14,936 bases of DNA from an uncultured Bacilli bacterium (GCA_947623975.1 CANQHY010000025.1:1-14936), one strand, 5' to 3'; counted from the stretch's first letter, positions 1 to 8,244 are shown. The notes: generated by a model not told the origin, from the letters alone. Numbers and translations are program-made.

Positions 1-88
1 AAATAGCAAGAAAATTATAATATTAATAATTACTATTTTATATTTCTTTTTAAAAACCAATTTTCTCTTCATTTATAATCATTCTTTT

Positions 89-1615
89 TTAAGCTTGATT
101 TAAGTAAATACGCATTATTTCGACAGCATCATTTGCTTCAATTTTACCATTTTCATCCATGTCACCGCGAGTAAGGTCCTCATCTGTTGCAAGTTCTGTA
201 CCAACAGTCATAGATAACACTTTTTTTACATCTAAAACATTGACAGCGTCATCTTTTTTAATATCTCCTTTAAGATATTCTTTAACAATAATATCGACAG
301 AATCAGATAAATCTCCAAATTTTACTATCAACTTAGTTTTTCCATTACCAACAGCGGTTAATAGTCCATCAGAATCGACTGTAGCAACACCAGAATCTAG
401 AGTCTCCCAAGTAAAGTTTGGTTTTGGAGCATCAATTGGTAAATATGTAGCTGTAAACTGTAATTTTTTACCAATCAATAAAACTTTATTTCCTTCCTCG
501 ATATGGATAGACGAAACTTGAGTAGGCTCATTTGTTACTTTTACAGTAAATTCCGTAGTAAATTTCTTATTTATAGCTATCCCTGTTACTTTAATTTTAG
601 CAGTTCCTTCACCTACTCCAACGATTTTGCCATCTTCGACATTAGCAATAGTTGGAGAATTTGATGTATAATCGATAGAATATATAGTAGCATTACTAGG
701 CGTAATAATAGGTTCGATTGGCCTAGTCTCTCCTACTTTCATGTTCTGTGTACCTATTTCAAAAGTATCTAATAAGTAACCAACATCAATAGAATATGTT
801 TTAGTCATTCCAAAAAGTGTTGTTACAAAAGTTGCTTCTCCTTCACTTAAACCTGTTAATTTACCATTTCTAATGTCAAGTATTGCAGGCGTATTACTTT
901 TGTATTGAAGCGAAGAAGCTGGAATTAAACTACTATAACTATCAGAATTTGTATAATAAACTTTTCTAAATTCGAAAGTATCACCAATTCCTACATAATA
1001 ATGACTATTAGCTGTATTCAAAGAAGGTAGAGGAGCACTTAATCTATAATCGTTAATATACTTAGAATCTGCTACTACCTCTGCAACAGTTGTTTCGTTC
1101 TTTCCACTTTTAGTTGCAACCTTAACGGCACTTTCACTAGAAAATACTTGCACAGCGTAATATGTACCACCACCGCCGTTATCTACTGCTACAGCTCCAA
1201 TTCCAATAGATTTATAATTTTGATTTAAAATATTTTTTTTATGACCTGACGATTTCATCCAGCCTTCATTAACACCGTAGGTACCATTGCTAACATTTAC
1301 TATAATATTTTCAGCATTTGGGTCAGGAGTAATTTTAGCAGACAATGCCAAAGTTCCATCTGGTCTTGTATGATCAAAATAAACAGCTAACTCTCTTGCT
1401 CTTTGCATAGCATATTCTTGTAAATTTTCATCCATTATTAATTCTGGAGAACCTTCTTTTGCTCTTGCTTCATTCGTAGCTTTTAAAGCATCATTTGCCC
1501 AATCATAATCCTCATATCCTGTAATAGGAATATTATAGGTTGCGGCATTTACATTAATAACGAAGCCAAAAACAACAAAAATAAATAATAAATATGATAT
1601 CTTCCTCATTTTCAT
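89..1615 (-). CDS. Secreted CAP-domain protein with Big2-like repeats and a C-terminal dockerin
   Basis: The protein has 508 residues. Residues 1-24 form a signal peptide (basic start, hydrophobic core, ending near NVNA). A CAP (SCP/PR-1) domain spans about 38-160, with the family's conserved His82 (FDHTRPDG), Glu102 (AENI) and His125 (SSGHKKNIL). Bacterial Ig-like (Big2) modules follow at about 205-278 (weak), 283-361 and 366-445. Residues 447-508 look like a type I dockerin: a degenerate first loop (GDIKKDD) and a good second calcium loop (D485-M-D-E-N-G-K-I), each followed by a short helix. Dockerins normally bind cohesins, but no cohesin or LPXTG anchor is seen here, so how it attaches to the surface is open. 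CAP proteins in Bacillota are secreted and their biochemical role is mostly unknown. The ATG at 1615 has a GAAAGGA site upstream. The ATG two codons later is also possible and would not change the product much. Domain calls are confident; function is not. Confidence 0.88.
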   Translation of the reverse strand: MKMRKISYLLFIFVVFGFVINVNAATYNIPITGYEDYDWANDALKATNEARAKEGSPELIMDENLQEYAMQRARELAVYFDHTRPDGTLALSAKITPDPNAENIIVNVSNGTYGVNEGWMKSSGHKKNILNQNYKSIGIGAVAVDNGGGGTYYAVQVFSSESAVKVATKSGKNETTVAEVVADSKYINDYRLSAPLPSLNTANSHYYVGIGDTFEFRKVYYTNSDSYSSLIPASSLQYKSNTPAILDIRNGKLTGLSEGEATFVTTLFGMTKTYSIDVGYLLDTFEIGTQNMKVGETRPIEPIITPSNATIYSIDYTSNSPTIANVEDGKIVGVGEGTAKIKVTGIAINKKFTTEFTVKVTNEPTQVSSIHIEEGNKVLLIGKKLQFTATYLPIDAPKPNFTWETLDSGVATVDSDGLLTAVGNGKTKLIVKFGDLSDSVDIIVKEYLKGDIKKDDAVNVLDVKKVLSMTVGTELATDEDLTRGDMDENGKIEANDAVEIMRIYLNQA

Positions 1616-1633
1616 ACCAATCCTTTCAATAAT

Positions 1634-1662
1634 ATTTTATTACTCCAATTTCTTAAAGTCAA
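1634..1662 (-). promoter_or_regulatory. Sigma-A-type promoter for the CAP/dockerin gene
   Basis: On the minus strand, TTGACT (1662-1657) and TAAAAT (1639-1634) are separated by exactly 17 bases, a near-consensus vegetative promoter. The predicted transcription start is about 1627, which leaves only about a dozen bases of leader holding the GAAAGGA ribosome binding site. Confidence 0.55.
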
Positions 1663-1698
1663 CGAATTAATCTTTAACTATTTTTAAGATAAAAACTA

Positions 1699-1727
1699 TT
1701 TTCAAAATTTACATTTTATGATATTAT
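1699..1727 (+). promoter_or_regulatory. Promoter for the 1003-aa protein gene (extended -10)
   Basis: TTTTCA (1699-1704) is followed after 17 bases by TATTAT (1722-1727). A TG one base upstream of the -10 (TGATATTAT) gives an extended -10. It diverges from the promoter of the CAP gene. Confidence 0.45.
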
Positions 1728-1757
1728 ATGAACTAATTTTTAAGGGGGAAGACAAAA

Positions 1758-4700
1758 GTGAACTTTTCCGAAACAATTAAGTCAATAATGGAAGATAGTG
1801 GTATAATTTCAAAGCTCATTCCCAAAGATTTAGAAAAATACATTACTAAAATAGCTTTAGCAGAAAAAATAATTCTTCAAGATTGTAGTTTTGAGTTTTT
1901 AAAGGGAAATTATCTAATTGCATTAAATTCTATAAAATCGGATATCAATTCAATAAAATATGTAAACTGGAGTGCATTCACCGAGAAAGAAATTGAAAAT
2001 TTAATTGAGAGCGCTATTGATACTGCTATCAATAATAATGAATTAAAACAAGATGATAACACATTAAAAATGATTTTAAACACAATTAAAAGCAATAATT
2101 TACAGATATCTTTAATAAGTAAAAAAATATGCAAGCACCCTGCTATTTTTAAATTATTATTGGAAGAAAACGAGCTTTTGTGTAATCCATTTATTATGGA
2201 ATCATCAATTAATAACATACTAGATGAAGATAATATGAAACTTTTTTTTAGAAAAGCTAAAATTTTCGGTAAAAATGAAAGGCAAAAGGATGAAACCTAT
2301 ATTGATCGTTTTACTAAAATGTACAACGTTGCTCTAAATACTTTACCAACAATCAGTTCATTCAATTCTGTCTTTCAAATGTTGATAGAAAAAGAATGGA
2401 TTGAAGAACGAAAACAGAACGAAGAGTATCTCCAAAATATTTTCGAAAAGATTTGTTCACAATTAAGAAATTGTCAAGGTTTTGAAGAAGCCATTGAAAG
2501 CATGAGATTCACTTTTGAATTAAGACTAGTACTAGACAATAAATTCGATGATTTGTACCAAGCTATGAAAGATTATTTTAACATCTATCACAGTAGAATA
2601 GCTGACAAACTAGAAAAAATAGTATATCCACAAAATGTTATTTCAAAGATGTCTGCTTTATACATAGCCAAAAGTAAAGAAAACTTTAAAAAGGAAATGT
2701 TACAAAATTATCAGTCATGGATTAGTAAATATTTCATTTTACGACTAGATAATCCCCTTATTACTAAAAAAATAATCGAAAAAAGGCAAAAAGAGAAATT
2801 TAGTGAATTATATACAGAAAATAATGTAGAAATTCACAACTTTATCAATGGTATCTACGAAAAATATGGGCAAATTATCGATAACAATAAAATTAAAAAA
2901 ATGATAGATAGTTTTATTATTTTGGGATATTCCAAAATAGATAGCATTATTCCCAGCCCTAAAAATTATGAAGATTATCTAAAATATGAAAAAGCTATTA
3001 AACTAATAAGTAGATTAAATAATAATTATATAAAATACGATGATATGGAACTAACTAATTATAGAAATATAATAACCTATGATAATAATAGTAAAAAATA
3101 TATTTATAATGGTGTAGTTTTTGATAACGCTGCAATAAAAGTATTTGAAAGTTATAGACAACAAAAGCAAATATTTGAACATATCAAAAAAGAGATTATG
3201 CAAAAAGCAAAAGAATTAAAGGTTGACACAAAAATAGATACAGATTCTCTTTTAGATGACTCACTCGAAAAAGAACTACCATTTACAGATGAATACTTTG
3301 AATTTGATGACAAATATTTTTTCAATAACTATTCTTTAATAGATTTTTTTCATGCCTGCACTGATTTCACTAATGGTTTTTGCCCTGACAGTTTTCTAGA
3401 TGATGAATCCTTTAAAAATCTCATCAATATTGTTGTAAATAATAGTCTTATTTGGTTATTATTATTTATCCATGATGAAGAGCCTTACTGCATGAAAGAT
3501 GACTTTTCGAAAGATGAAATAATAAAATTAATAAATAATATGAAAAATATCACTGATTTAGCTAAAGATTTTAATTTTGATTTATCAAATTTTAAAGATT
3601 TAATCACTGTCAGCAAAATAAGTGAGTATTCTGATAGGGAATCTATTGCTATCTTAGGAAAGGAAATTATTGCTAGTTTATGTCAAAATGATTATTTTAT
3701 AAATAAAGATTTTAAAACAATAGTATTAATGGCAAAAGAACTAGTGAGTAAAATGCCAACGAAAACTATGTCAACTGTCCCATTTGTAAACGGAGAAAAC
3801 AATAACTACAACTATTCCATCTATGATTCACAAGATGAATCAATACTTCTTACTGGCGCAAAGACTGATGCCTGTTTTAGGATAGATGGCAATGATAATG
3901 ATTTCCTACACTACTGTGCTCTTGATAAAAATGGTTTTATTATAAAGATAACCAATCATGATGGAGAGTTCATTGGCCGAGCTTCCGGATTTAGAAACGG
4001 AAATTGCGTTTTTATAAATCAATTAAGAACAGTTTATGATAAATTTGGAGATATATACTTAGGAAATTGTGAAAGCGAAAAAGAAGAAATTATTGAAACG
4101 TTTAAAAAAGCCTGTGAAGATATTATCACTACATCGCAAAACAATAAATCAGAAGAGTGCAAAATTGATTTTGTATTTGTAACAAAAAGTTATGCTTTAA
4201 AAAATACAAGTTCTAATGTTCCAGAAGATGTTTGCCAAAAAATAAATTCTCATCCAATGGATAATGAAAGCGAAGATTGGCATAATTTCATAAAAAATAC
4301 CCTTTATTTAGATGAATCAGTAACCGATAACTATTTTTACACTGATTACGGTTGCTATCCATTAATTTGTATGGCAAAAGCAAAAGATAAAGAATTAACA
4401 CCTGAAGAAATTAAACCAAAAGACGTACCGGCTTTATATGAAAGAAAAAGAAACAGACTTATCGTTGCTAGTGCCAAAAATAAAAACGTTATGGATAAAG
4501 TAAATAAAATTAACGGTATCAATTCATATTTAAACAACAAAGAATATAAAAATGTAAAAATAGACGAAAACAGCATCATATTTACTGCAGATAATTGGTA
4601 TATAATATTTGATGGAGAAAAAATAATTGATGGCAAAGTGCTAGATTTTGATGAAAAGGCTAAAATAGAATTCAAAATTATAAAAAATATAATCGATGAA

Positions 4701-4769
4701 TTTTTTACTAGGCAAGAATCTAGAGAAAAAAATATTAAAATTTTAAGAAAAAATAAACCTAATAGTTAA
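1758..4769 (+). CDS. Large uncharacterised cytosolic protein (1003 aa), possible GNAT-like region near C-terminus
   Basis: I do not recognise this protein. The start is GTG at 1758, placed seven bases after the purine-rich AAGGGGGAAG. There is no signal peptide or membrane helix. Residues 1 to about 640 look almost wholly helical, rich in Lys, Asn, Ile and Glu, as in a repeat or scaffold fold. A distinct alpha/beta region follows at about 690-800, with TDACFRIDG (C706, R708), HYC, and GEFIGRASGFRNGNCVFINQ (736-755). Its strand-turn-strand followed by the helix of IETFKKACEDII resembles the core of GNAT acyltransferases, but the acetyl-CoA loop signature is not clear. Residues about 880-990 form another small alpha/beta unit. 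The gene is monocistronic: a divergent gene lies upstream and a bidirectional terminator overlaps its stop codon. Codon and base use match the neighbours. Acyltransfer or another enzymatic role is inference only. Confidence 0.8.
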   Translation: MNFSETIKSIMEDSGIISKLIPKDLEKYITKIALAEKIILQDCSFEFLKGNYLIALNSIKSDINSIKYVNWSAFTEKEIENLIESAIDTAINNNELKQDDNTLKMILNTIKSNNLQISLISKKICKHPAIFKLLLEENELLCNPFIMESSINNILDEDNMKLFFRKAKIFGKNERQKDETYIDRFTKMYNVALNTLPTISSFNSVFQMLIEKEWIEERKQNEEYLQNIFEKICSQLRNCQGFEEAIESMRFTFELRLVLDNKFDDLYQAMKDYFNIYHSRIADKLEKIVYPQNVISKMSALYIAKSKENFKKEMLQNYQSWISKYFILRLDNPLITKKIIEKRQKEKFSELYTENNVEIHNFINGIYEKYGQIIDNNKIKKMIDSFIILGYSKIDSIIPSPKNYEDYLKYEKAIKLISRLNNNYIKYDDMELTNYRNIITYDNNSKKYIYNGVVFDNAAIKVFESYRQQKQIFEHIKKEIMQKAKELKVDTKIDTDSLLDDSLEKELPFTDEYFEFDDKYFFNNYSLIDFFHACTDFTNGFCPDSFLDDESFKNLINIVVNNSLIWLLLFIHDEEPYCMKDDFSKDEIIKLINNMKNITDLAKDFNFDLSNFKDLITVSKISEYSDRESIAILGKEIIASLCQNDYFINKDFKTIVLMAKELVSKMPTKTMSTVPFVNGENNNYNYSIYDSQDESILLTGAKTDACFRIDGNDNDFLHYCALDKNGFIIKITNHDGEFIGRASGFRNGNCVFINQLRTVYDKFGDIYLGNCESEKEEIIETFKKACEDIITTSQNNKSEECKIDFVFVTKSYALKNTSSNVPEDVCQKINSHPMDNESEDWHNFIKNTLYLDESVTDNYFYTDYGCYPLICMAKAKDKELTPEEIKPKDVPALYERKRNRLIVASAKNKNVMDKVNKINGINSYLNNKEYKNVKIDENSIIFTADNWYIIFDGEKIIDGKVLDFDEKAKIEFKIIKNIIDEFFTRQESREKNIKILRKNKPNS

Positions 4770-4783
4770 CCGCTACTAGGTTT
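4755..4783. terminator. Bidirectional rho-independent terminator between convergent genes
   Basis: An 11-bp stem (AAACCTAATAG with CTACTAGGTTT, one A-C mismatch) encloses a 7-base loop. It has an A-rich flank on the left and a T-rich flank on the right, so it gives a U-tract in either direction. The stop codon of the plus-strand gene lies in the loop. Confidence 0.7.
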
Positions 4784-4790
4784 TATAAAT

Positions 4791-5573
4791 TTATTCTTGT
4801 TTGTACATAATCATTGCCGATATTACTCTTTTTACATCTCGTTCATTAAAAGGTTTAGCTAAAACATCAACTATTTGATAATCAAAAGCTTTATATACTG
4901 TTTCTTTAGAATCATCTCCAGTAATTATAACAACAGGAATTTCTTTTAATAAATTATTACCTTTTAAGTACTCTAGTACTGTAAAACCATTCATATTAGG
5001 CATATTAAGATCTAATAACATTCCTACTAGAACATCTTTATTTTTACTTATTTCAGCAATTGCTTCTTGACCATCAATCGCTGATATTACTGTATATTCA
5101 CTACTTACCATTTTTTCTATTAAATTTCTAATAATGCTAGAATCATCTACCACCAATATCGCTTTTTTATTATCATTACTAGAATTATTAATCAAACTTT
5201 GAGCGTTATCGCTTTCATCTTCAAAATAAGCTCTTACTAAACTAATAACACTGCTTGCTTCTTTAATTAATTCATCATAATGATTATTAATATATTCGAA
5301 ATTACCCTTTTTACTTTCAATTTCATGGTTATAACTAAGTTCAGCAAGATAACTAAAACCTAAATACCTTGCATCACTTTTTAATGAATGAGCATATATT
5401 GCATAATTTGCTAAATCATTAATATCTTTATACTTTTTAAGTAATTCTAATTTTTCTTTTGAACCGTTTAAAAACTCTTTTAGAATATCATTGTAAGTAT
5501 CAATATCTCCCAAAAGTTCTAAACTTTTATCTACATCAACATTACTATTTCTTAAAAAATTAATATCTTTCAT
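4791..5573 (-). CDS. Two-domain phosphorelay protein: HPt domain followed by response-regulator receiver domain
   Basis: The protein has 260 residues. Residues about 15-118 form an HPt four-helix domain with the phosphorylatable His62 in AHSLKSDARYLG. After a Ser/Asn-rich linker (about 119-135), residues 137-258 form a CheY-like receiver with acidic pair D143-D144, phospho-acceptor D188 (LLDLNMP), T218 and K240. All catalytic residues are present. No DNA-binding or enzymatic output domain follows, so the protein must pass phosphate on or act by protein contact. Kinases with attached receivers usually use HPt proteins as the next relay step. No kinase is adjacent; the nearest is at 8245-9438 and has no receiver of its own. 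AGGAGG (5585-5580) lies at good spacing before the ATG. The gene is transcribed alone, convergent with the 1003-aa gene. The domain call is certain; partners are unknown. Confidence 0.93.
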   Translation of the reverse strand: MKDINFLRNSNVDVDKSLELLGDIDTYNDILKEFLNGSKEKLELLKKYKDINDLANYAIYAHSLKSDARYLGFSYLAELSYNHEIESKKGNFEYINNHYDELIKEASSVISLVRAYFEDESDNAQSLINNSSNDNKKAILVVDDSSIIRNLIEKMVSSEYTVISAIDGQEAIAEISKNKDVLVGMLLDLNMPNMNGFTVLEYLKGNNLLKEIPVVIITGDDSKETVYKAFDYQIVDVLAKPFNERDVKRVISAMIMYKQE

Positions 5574-5624
5574 AAGAATCCTCCTGTTTTAATTGTATCA
5601 TAATTTCTTTCATTTCTCAGTAAA

Positions 5625-5652
5625 TAAATATAATTTTGTAATATTTTGTCAA
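5625..5652 (-). promoter_or_regulatory. Candidate promoter for the HPt-REC gene
   Basis: On the minus strand a perfect TTGACA (5652-5647) is followed after 16 bases by TATTTA (5630-5625), a weak -10. A second candidate, an extended -10 TGATACAAT (5600-5592), would start transcription almost at the ribosome binding site and is less likely. Confidence 0.35.
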
Positions 5653-5692
5653 GCCATTTTAATTTTACTATTAATCTATTGTTAATTATTGC

Positions 5693-5721
5693 TATACATT
5701 TTTTTAGGTTTAATATATAAT
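5693..5721 (+). promoter_or_regulatory. Sigma-A-type promoter for the DUF308 gene
   Basis: TATACA (5693-5698), 17-base spacer, and a perfect TATAAT (5716-5721), followed by AGGAGGT (5734-5740) just before the ATG at 5744. Confidence 0.6.
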
Positions 5722-5743
5722 TATCTTATCAGTAGGAGGTATT

Positions 5744-6337
5744 ATGAAAAAAATTGAAATAAAAACTTATAATATGGGTGAATCTTTGTTTAATGCAATA
5801 TTATTTTTTCTATTAGGTATAATACTTTTTACTAATCCTAACGGGGTTGTAAAATTTGTAATATACATAATAGGCGGTTTGTTAGTACTTACAGGAATAT
5901 TTAAATTATTAATCTATTATAAGACAGCACAATATAATCCAAATAAGAATGAAATTGTAAGTGGAACCATGTATATGTTAATTGGTATGATTACAATAAT
6001 ATGTGCAATATTGTTTTTTGATACTATTGAAACTGTTCTAAGACTTACTTTTGCGGTATTTCTTCTATATGTAGGTATAAATAGACTTATAAATGCCTTT
6101 AAGGTATCTAAAGAAAACAAAGTAATTTATTTAGTTAATGCTTTTTTAATAATTGCTGCTGCAATTGCACTTGCTGTTATTCAAAATTTACCACTTAAAA
6201 TAGTTGGATTATTCATAATAGGTTACGCTATCATCGAAATTGTTGGATTCGTGATTTGTAAAAAAGATACTACAACAGAAAATATAAAAGAAGCTACTAT
6301 TGTAGAAATTGAAAGCAAAGAAAAAAAGAAAAAATGA
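5744..6337 (+). CDS. DUF308 / HdeD-like integral membrane protein
   Basis: The protein has 197 residues with six hydrophobic helices at about 14-30, 36-58, 71-91, 98-116, 128-147 and 151-172, in the three-hairpin arrangement of the DUF308/HdeD family. Small-residue motifs such as IGGLLVLTGIFKLL and LLYVGINRLINAF recur at the ends of helices 2 and 4, as expected from the family's internal repeat. The C-terminal tail (173-197) is charged and ends in a run of lysines, which suggests it is cytosolic. HdeD in enterobacteria is linked to acid resistance; for Bacillota homologues the role is unknown. The start is well supported by AGGAGGT. It ends in TGA, the only TGA stop in the window, directly before a strong terminator, so it forms a single-gene unit. 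Confidence 0.8.
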   Translation: MKKIEIKTYNMGESLFNAILFFLLGIILFTNPNGVVKFVIYIIGGLLVLTGIFKLLIYYKTAQYNPNKNEIVSGTMYMLIGMITIICAILFFDTIETVLRLTFAVFLLYVGINRLINAFKVSKENKVIYLVNAFLIIAAAIALAVIQNLPLKIVGLFIIGYAIIEIVGFVICKKDTTTENIKEATIVEIESKEKKKK

Positions 6338-6351
6338 TATATAATTAACCC

Positions 6352-6386
6352 AAAGTAGTGGTCGTTATAGGCCACTACTTTTTTTA
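6352..6386 (+). terminator. Rho-independent terminator after the DUF308 gene
   Basis: A perfect 10-bp stem (AAAGTAGTGG with CCACTACTTT) around a 10-base loop, followed by a run of T. Confidence 0.85.
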
Positions 6387-6398
6387 TAAAATAACGTT

Positions 6399-6434
6399 TA
6401 AAAAAACAAATAAGTAAATTTCTTACCTATTTGT
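6399..6434 (-). terminator. Rho-independent terminator of the NifU-like/GGGtGRT operon
   Basis: Read on the minus strand, ACAAATAGGTAA and TTACTTATTTGT form a 12-bp stem with one mismatch around a 5-base loop, followed by a run of seven T. It lies just past the stop codon at 6458. Confidence 0.75.
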
Positions 6435-6457
6435 CTATAAGTATATTTAATAAATAG

Positions 6458-7459
6458 TTAGTCTCTCATTGCCTCTTCTACAGCTACTGCAACAGCTACG
6501 GTTGCTCCTACCATTGGGTTATTTCCCATACCGATTAATCCCATCATTTCAACATGGGCTGGAACACTTGAACTTCCTGCAAATTGAGCATCAGAATGCA
6601 TTCTTCCCATTGTATCAGTCATACCATAAGATGCTGGTCCTGCTGCCATATTATCTGGATGAAGTGTTCTTCCTGTTCCACCACCACTAGCTACAGAAAA
6701 ATATTTTTTGCCTTGTTCAATACATTCTTTTTTGTAAGTTCCTGCTACTGGATGTTGAAATCTTGTCGGGTTAGTTGAATTTCCCGTAATAGAAACATCA
6801 ACTTTTTCATGATGCATTATAGCAACGCCTTCTCTTACATCGTTTGCACCATAGCACTTTACTTTACTACGTTCCCCTTTAGAATAAGCGATTTCTTTTA
6901 CTATTTTTAAATTTCCAGTGAAATAATCAAACTCTGTCTGTACATAAGTAAATCCATTTATTCTAGAAATTATTTGGGCAGCATCTTTTCCAAGACCATT
7001 AAGAATTACTCGCAAAGGCTTTTTTCTTACTTTGTTAGCTGAATTTGCAATACCTATAGCACCTTCTGCTGCTGCAAAAGACTCATGACCTGCTAGAAAC
7101 GCAAAACAATTAGTGTCTTCACTCAAAAGCATAGCGGCAAGATTACCATGACCTAAGCCCACTTTTCTATCATCAGCTACGCTACCTGGAATACAAAAGC
7201 ATTGAAGCCCTTCACCTATTTTTTCTGCTATTTCTTTAGCTGTCTTAACATTTGCTTTTATAGCAAGGGCTGCTCCTGTTGTATAAGCCCAACAAGCATT
7301 ATCGAAGCAAATTGGTTGAATTCCTCTTACTATTTTAGCTACATCGACATTTTTTTCATCACAAATAGCTTTTGCCTCATCCAATGATTTAATACCATAT
7401 TCTTTTAATTTTTTTTCAATCTGTTCTATTCTTCTTTCATAACCTTCAAATAATGCCAT
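6458..7459 (-). CDS. GGGtGRT-family protein
   Basis: The 333-residue protein carries the signature that names the family, SGGGTGRTLHPDNMAAGP (about 258-275), followed by the conserved GMTDTMGRMHSDAQFAGSS (279-297). It is soluble, glycine-rich and has several cysteines (C51, C56, C87, C89, C118, C202, C246). CFCIPGS at 87-93 and FLAGHESFAAAEGA at 121-134 are further conserved-looking blocks. The biochemical function of the family is not established. It is the second gene of an operon: only four bases separate it from the upstream NifU-like gene, and its GAGGAG ribosome binding site lies inside the last codons of that gene, which implies translational coupling. The pairing suggests a shared role with iron-sulfur clusters or another metal or cysteine chemistry, which is inference. 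Length and ends look intact. Confidence 0.9.
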   Translation of the reverse strand: MALFEGYERRIEQIEKKLKEYGIKSLDEAKAICDEKNVDVAKIVRGIQPICFDNACWAYTTGAALAIKANVKTAKEIAEKIGEGLQCFCIPGSVADDRKVGLGHGNLAAMLLSEDTNCFAFLAGHESFAAAEGAIGIANSANKVRKKPLRVILNGLGKDAAQIISRINGFTYVQTEFDYFTGNLKIVKEIAYSKGERSKVKCYGANDVREGVAIMHHEKVDVSITGNSTNPTRFQHPVAGTYKKECIEQGKKYFSVASGGGTGRTLHPDNMAAGPASYGMTDTMGRMHSDAQFAGSSSVPAHVEMMGLIGMGNNPMVGATVAVAVAVEEAMRD

Positions 7460-7463
7460 AATT

Positions 7464-8156
7464 TTACTCCTCTCTTGGATCGATTACTTTTGCTGCTTCA
7501 TCGAATCTTCCATATTTTCCACTTGCTTTTTCAATCGCTTCCATTGGTTCCATTCCTTTTTTTATGTTTTCCATCATCTTTCCAAGATTTACAAATTTAT
7601 AGCCAATAATTTCATCCTTATCAGAAAGAGCAATATCGGTAATATAACCTTCGGATAATTCCAAATATCTTGGTCCTTTGACTTTAGTACTGTAACAAGT
7701 TCCAATTTGGCTTCTGTGTCCTTTCCCCAAATCTTCAAGTCCAGCTCCAATTGGAAGACCATTTTCTGAAAAAGCTGATTGGCTTCTTCCATAGACAATT
7801 TGTAAGAACAATTCGCGCATTGCTGTATTTATCGCATCACATACTAAATCAGTATTTAAAGCTTCTAAGATTGTCTTACCAACTAAGATTTCGCTTGCCA
7901 TCGCTGCTGAATGCGTCATTCCTGAACAACCAATTGTCTCAACTAAAGCTTCCTCAATAATTCCATCTTTAATATTTAAAGTTAGTTTACATGCTCCTTG
8001 CTGGGGTGCACACCAACCAATACCATGAGTAAGCCAGGAAATATCTTTTATTTCTTTAGCTTTTACCCATTTACCTTCTTCAGGAATTGGTGATGGTCCG
8101 TGATCTGCACCTTTTGATACTTTGCACATATCTTCTACATCACGTGAATAAATCAT
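7464..8156 (-). CDS. NifU-like iron-sulfur cluster assembly scaffold-family protein
   Basis: The protein has 230 residues. The central part resembles the IscU/NifU N-terminal fold: GWCAPQQGACKLTLNIKDG (C49, C56), then ETIGCSGMTHSAAMASEILV (C77), which matches the GC...A.ASE..GK element of NifU, and GTCYSTKVKG (C154) in place of the third cysteine motif. Residues 161-230 are an extension beyond the scaffold fold. These proteins build or hold iron-sulfur clusters on three cysteines, but the sequence around them departs clearly from housekeeping IscU/SufU, so its real cargo may differ. AGGAGGT (8167-8161) precedes the ATG. It is the first gene of the two-gene unit with the GGGtGRT gene, driven by an extended -10 promoter immediately upstream. 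The family assignment is good; the role as a true scaffold is inferred. Confidence 0.82.
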   Translation of the reverse strand: MIYSRDVEDMCKVSKGADHGPSPIPEEGKWVKAKEIKDISWLTHGIGWCAPQQGACKLTLNIKDGIIEEALVETIGCSGMTHSAAMASEILVGKTILEALNTDLVCDAINTAMRELFLQIVYGRSQSAFSENGLPIGAGLEDLGKGHRSQIGTCYSTKVKGPRYLELSEGYITDIALSDKDEIIGYKFVNLGKMMENIKKGMEPMEAIEKASGKYGRFDEAAKVIDPREE

Positions 8157-8193
8157 AACTACCTCCTACATTAGTAATACAACTAACAGAATT

Positions 8194-8202
8194 ATTATAT
8201 CA
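8194..8202 (-). promoter_or_regulatory. Extended -10 promoter of the NifU-like/GGGtGRT operon
   Basis: Minus strand TGATATAAT: a perfect TATAAT (8199-8194) with TG one base upstream. No good -35 is seen at 16-18 bases because the terminator of the upstream kinase gene occupies that space. The start is predicted near 8187, giving a 30-base leader with AGGAGGT. Confidence 0.5.
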
Positions 8203-8240
8203 TAAAAATCAAAACACTTACTATTTAAATAGCAAGTGTT
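8203..8240 (-). terminator. Rho-independent terminator of the histidine kinase gene
   Basis: On the minus strand AACACTTGCTA and TAGTAAGTGTT (one G-U pair) form an 11-bp stem around TTTAAA, followed by TTGATTTTT. It starts four bases after the kinase stop codon and separates the kinase from the operon downstream. Confidence 0.8.
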
Positions 8241-8244
8241 CAAG

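Noticed and set aside
159..521. Plus-strand 120-codon open frame opposite the CAP/dockerin gene
   Set aside because: It lies entirely inside a gene with clear domains, has no ribosome binding site, and its translation is low-complexity antisense of the Big2 and dockerin codons.
1910..2218. Minus-strand frames inside the 1003-aa gene (1910-2218 and 4355-4675)
   Set aside because: Their hydrophobic translations are the antisense shadow of AT-rich Asn/Lys codons; no start signals are present.
6335..6337. TGA read as tryptophan (code 4)
   Set aside because: Reading through would only extend the DUF308 protein into its terminator; tryptophan is encoded by TGG elsewhere, and spore-forming Bacillota use code 11.
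6469..6778. Plus-strand frames opposite the GGGtGRT gene (also 7202-7387 and 7751-7960)
   Set aside because: The minus-strand gene has recognisable family motifs through these regions; the shadows are compositionally biased and lack ribosome binding sites.
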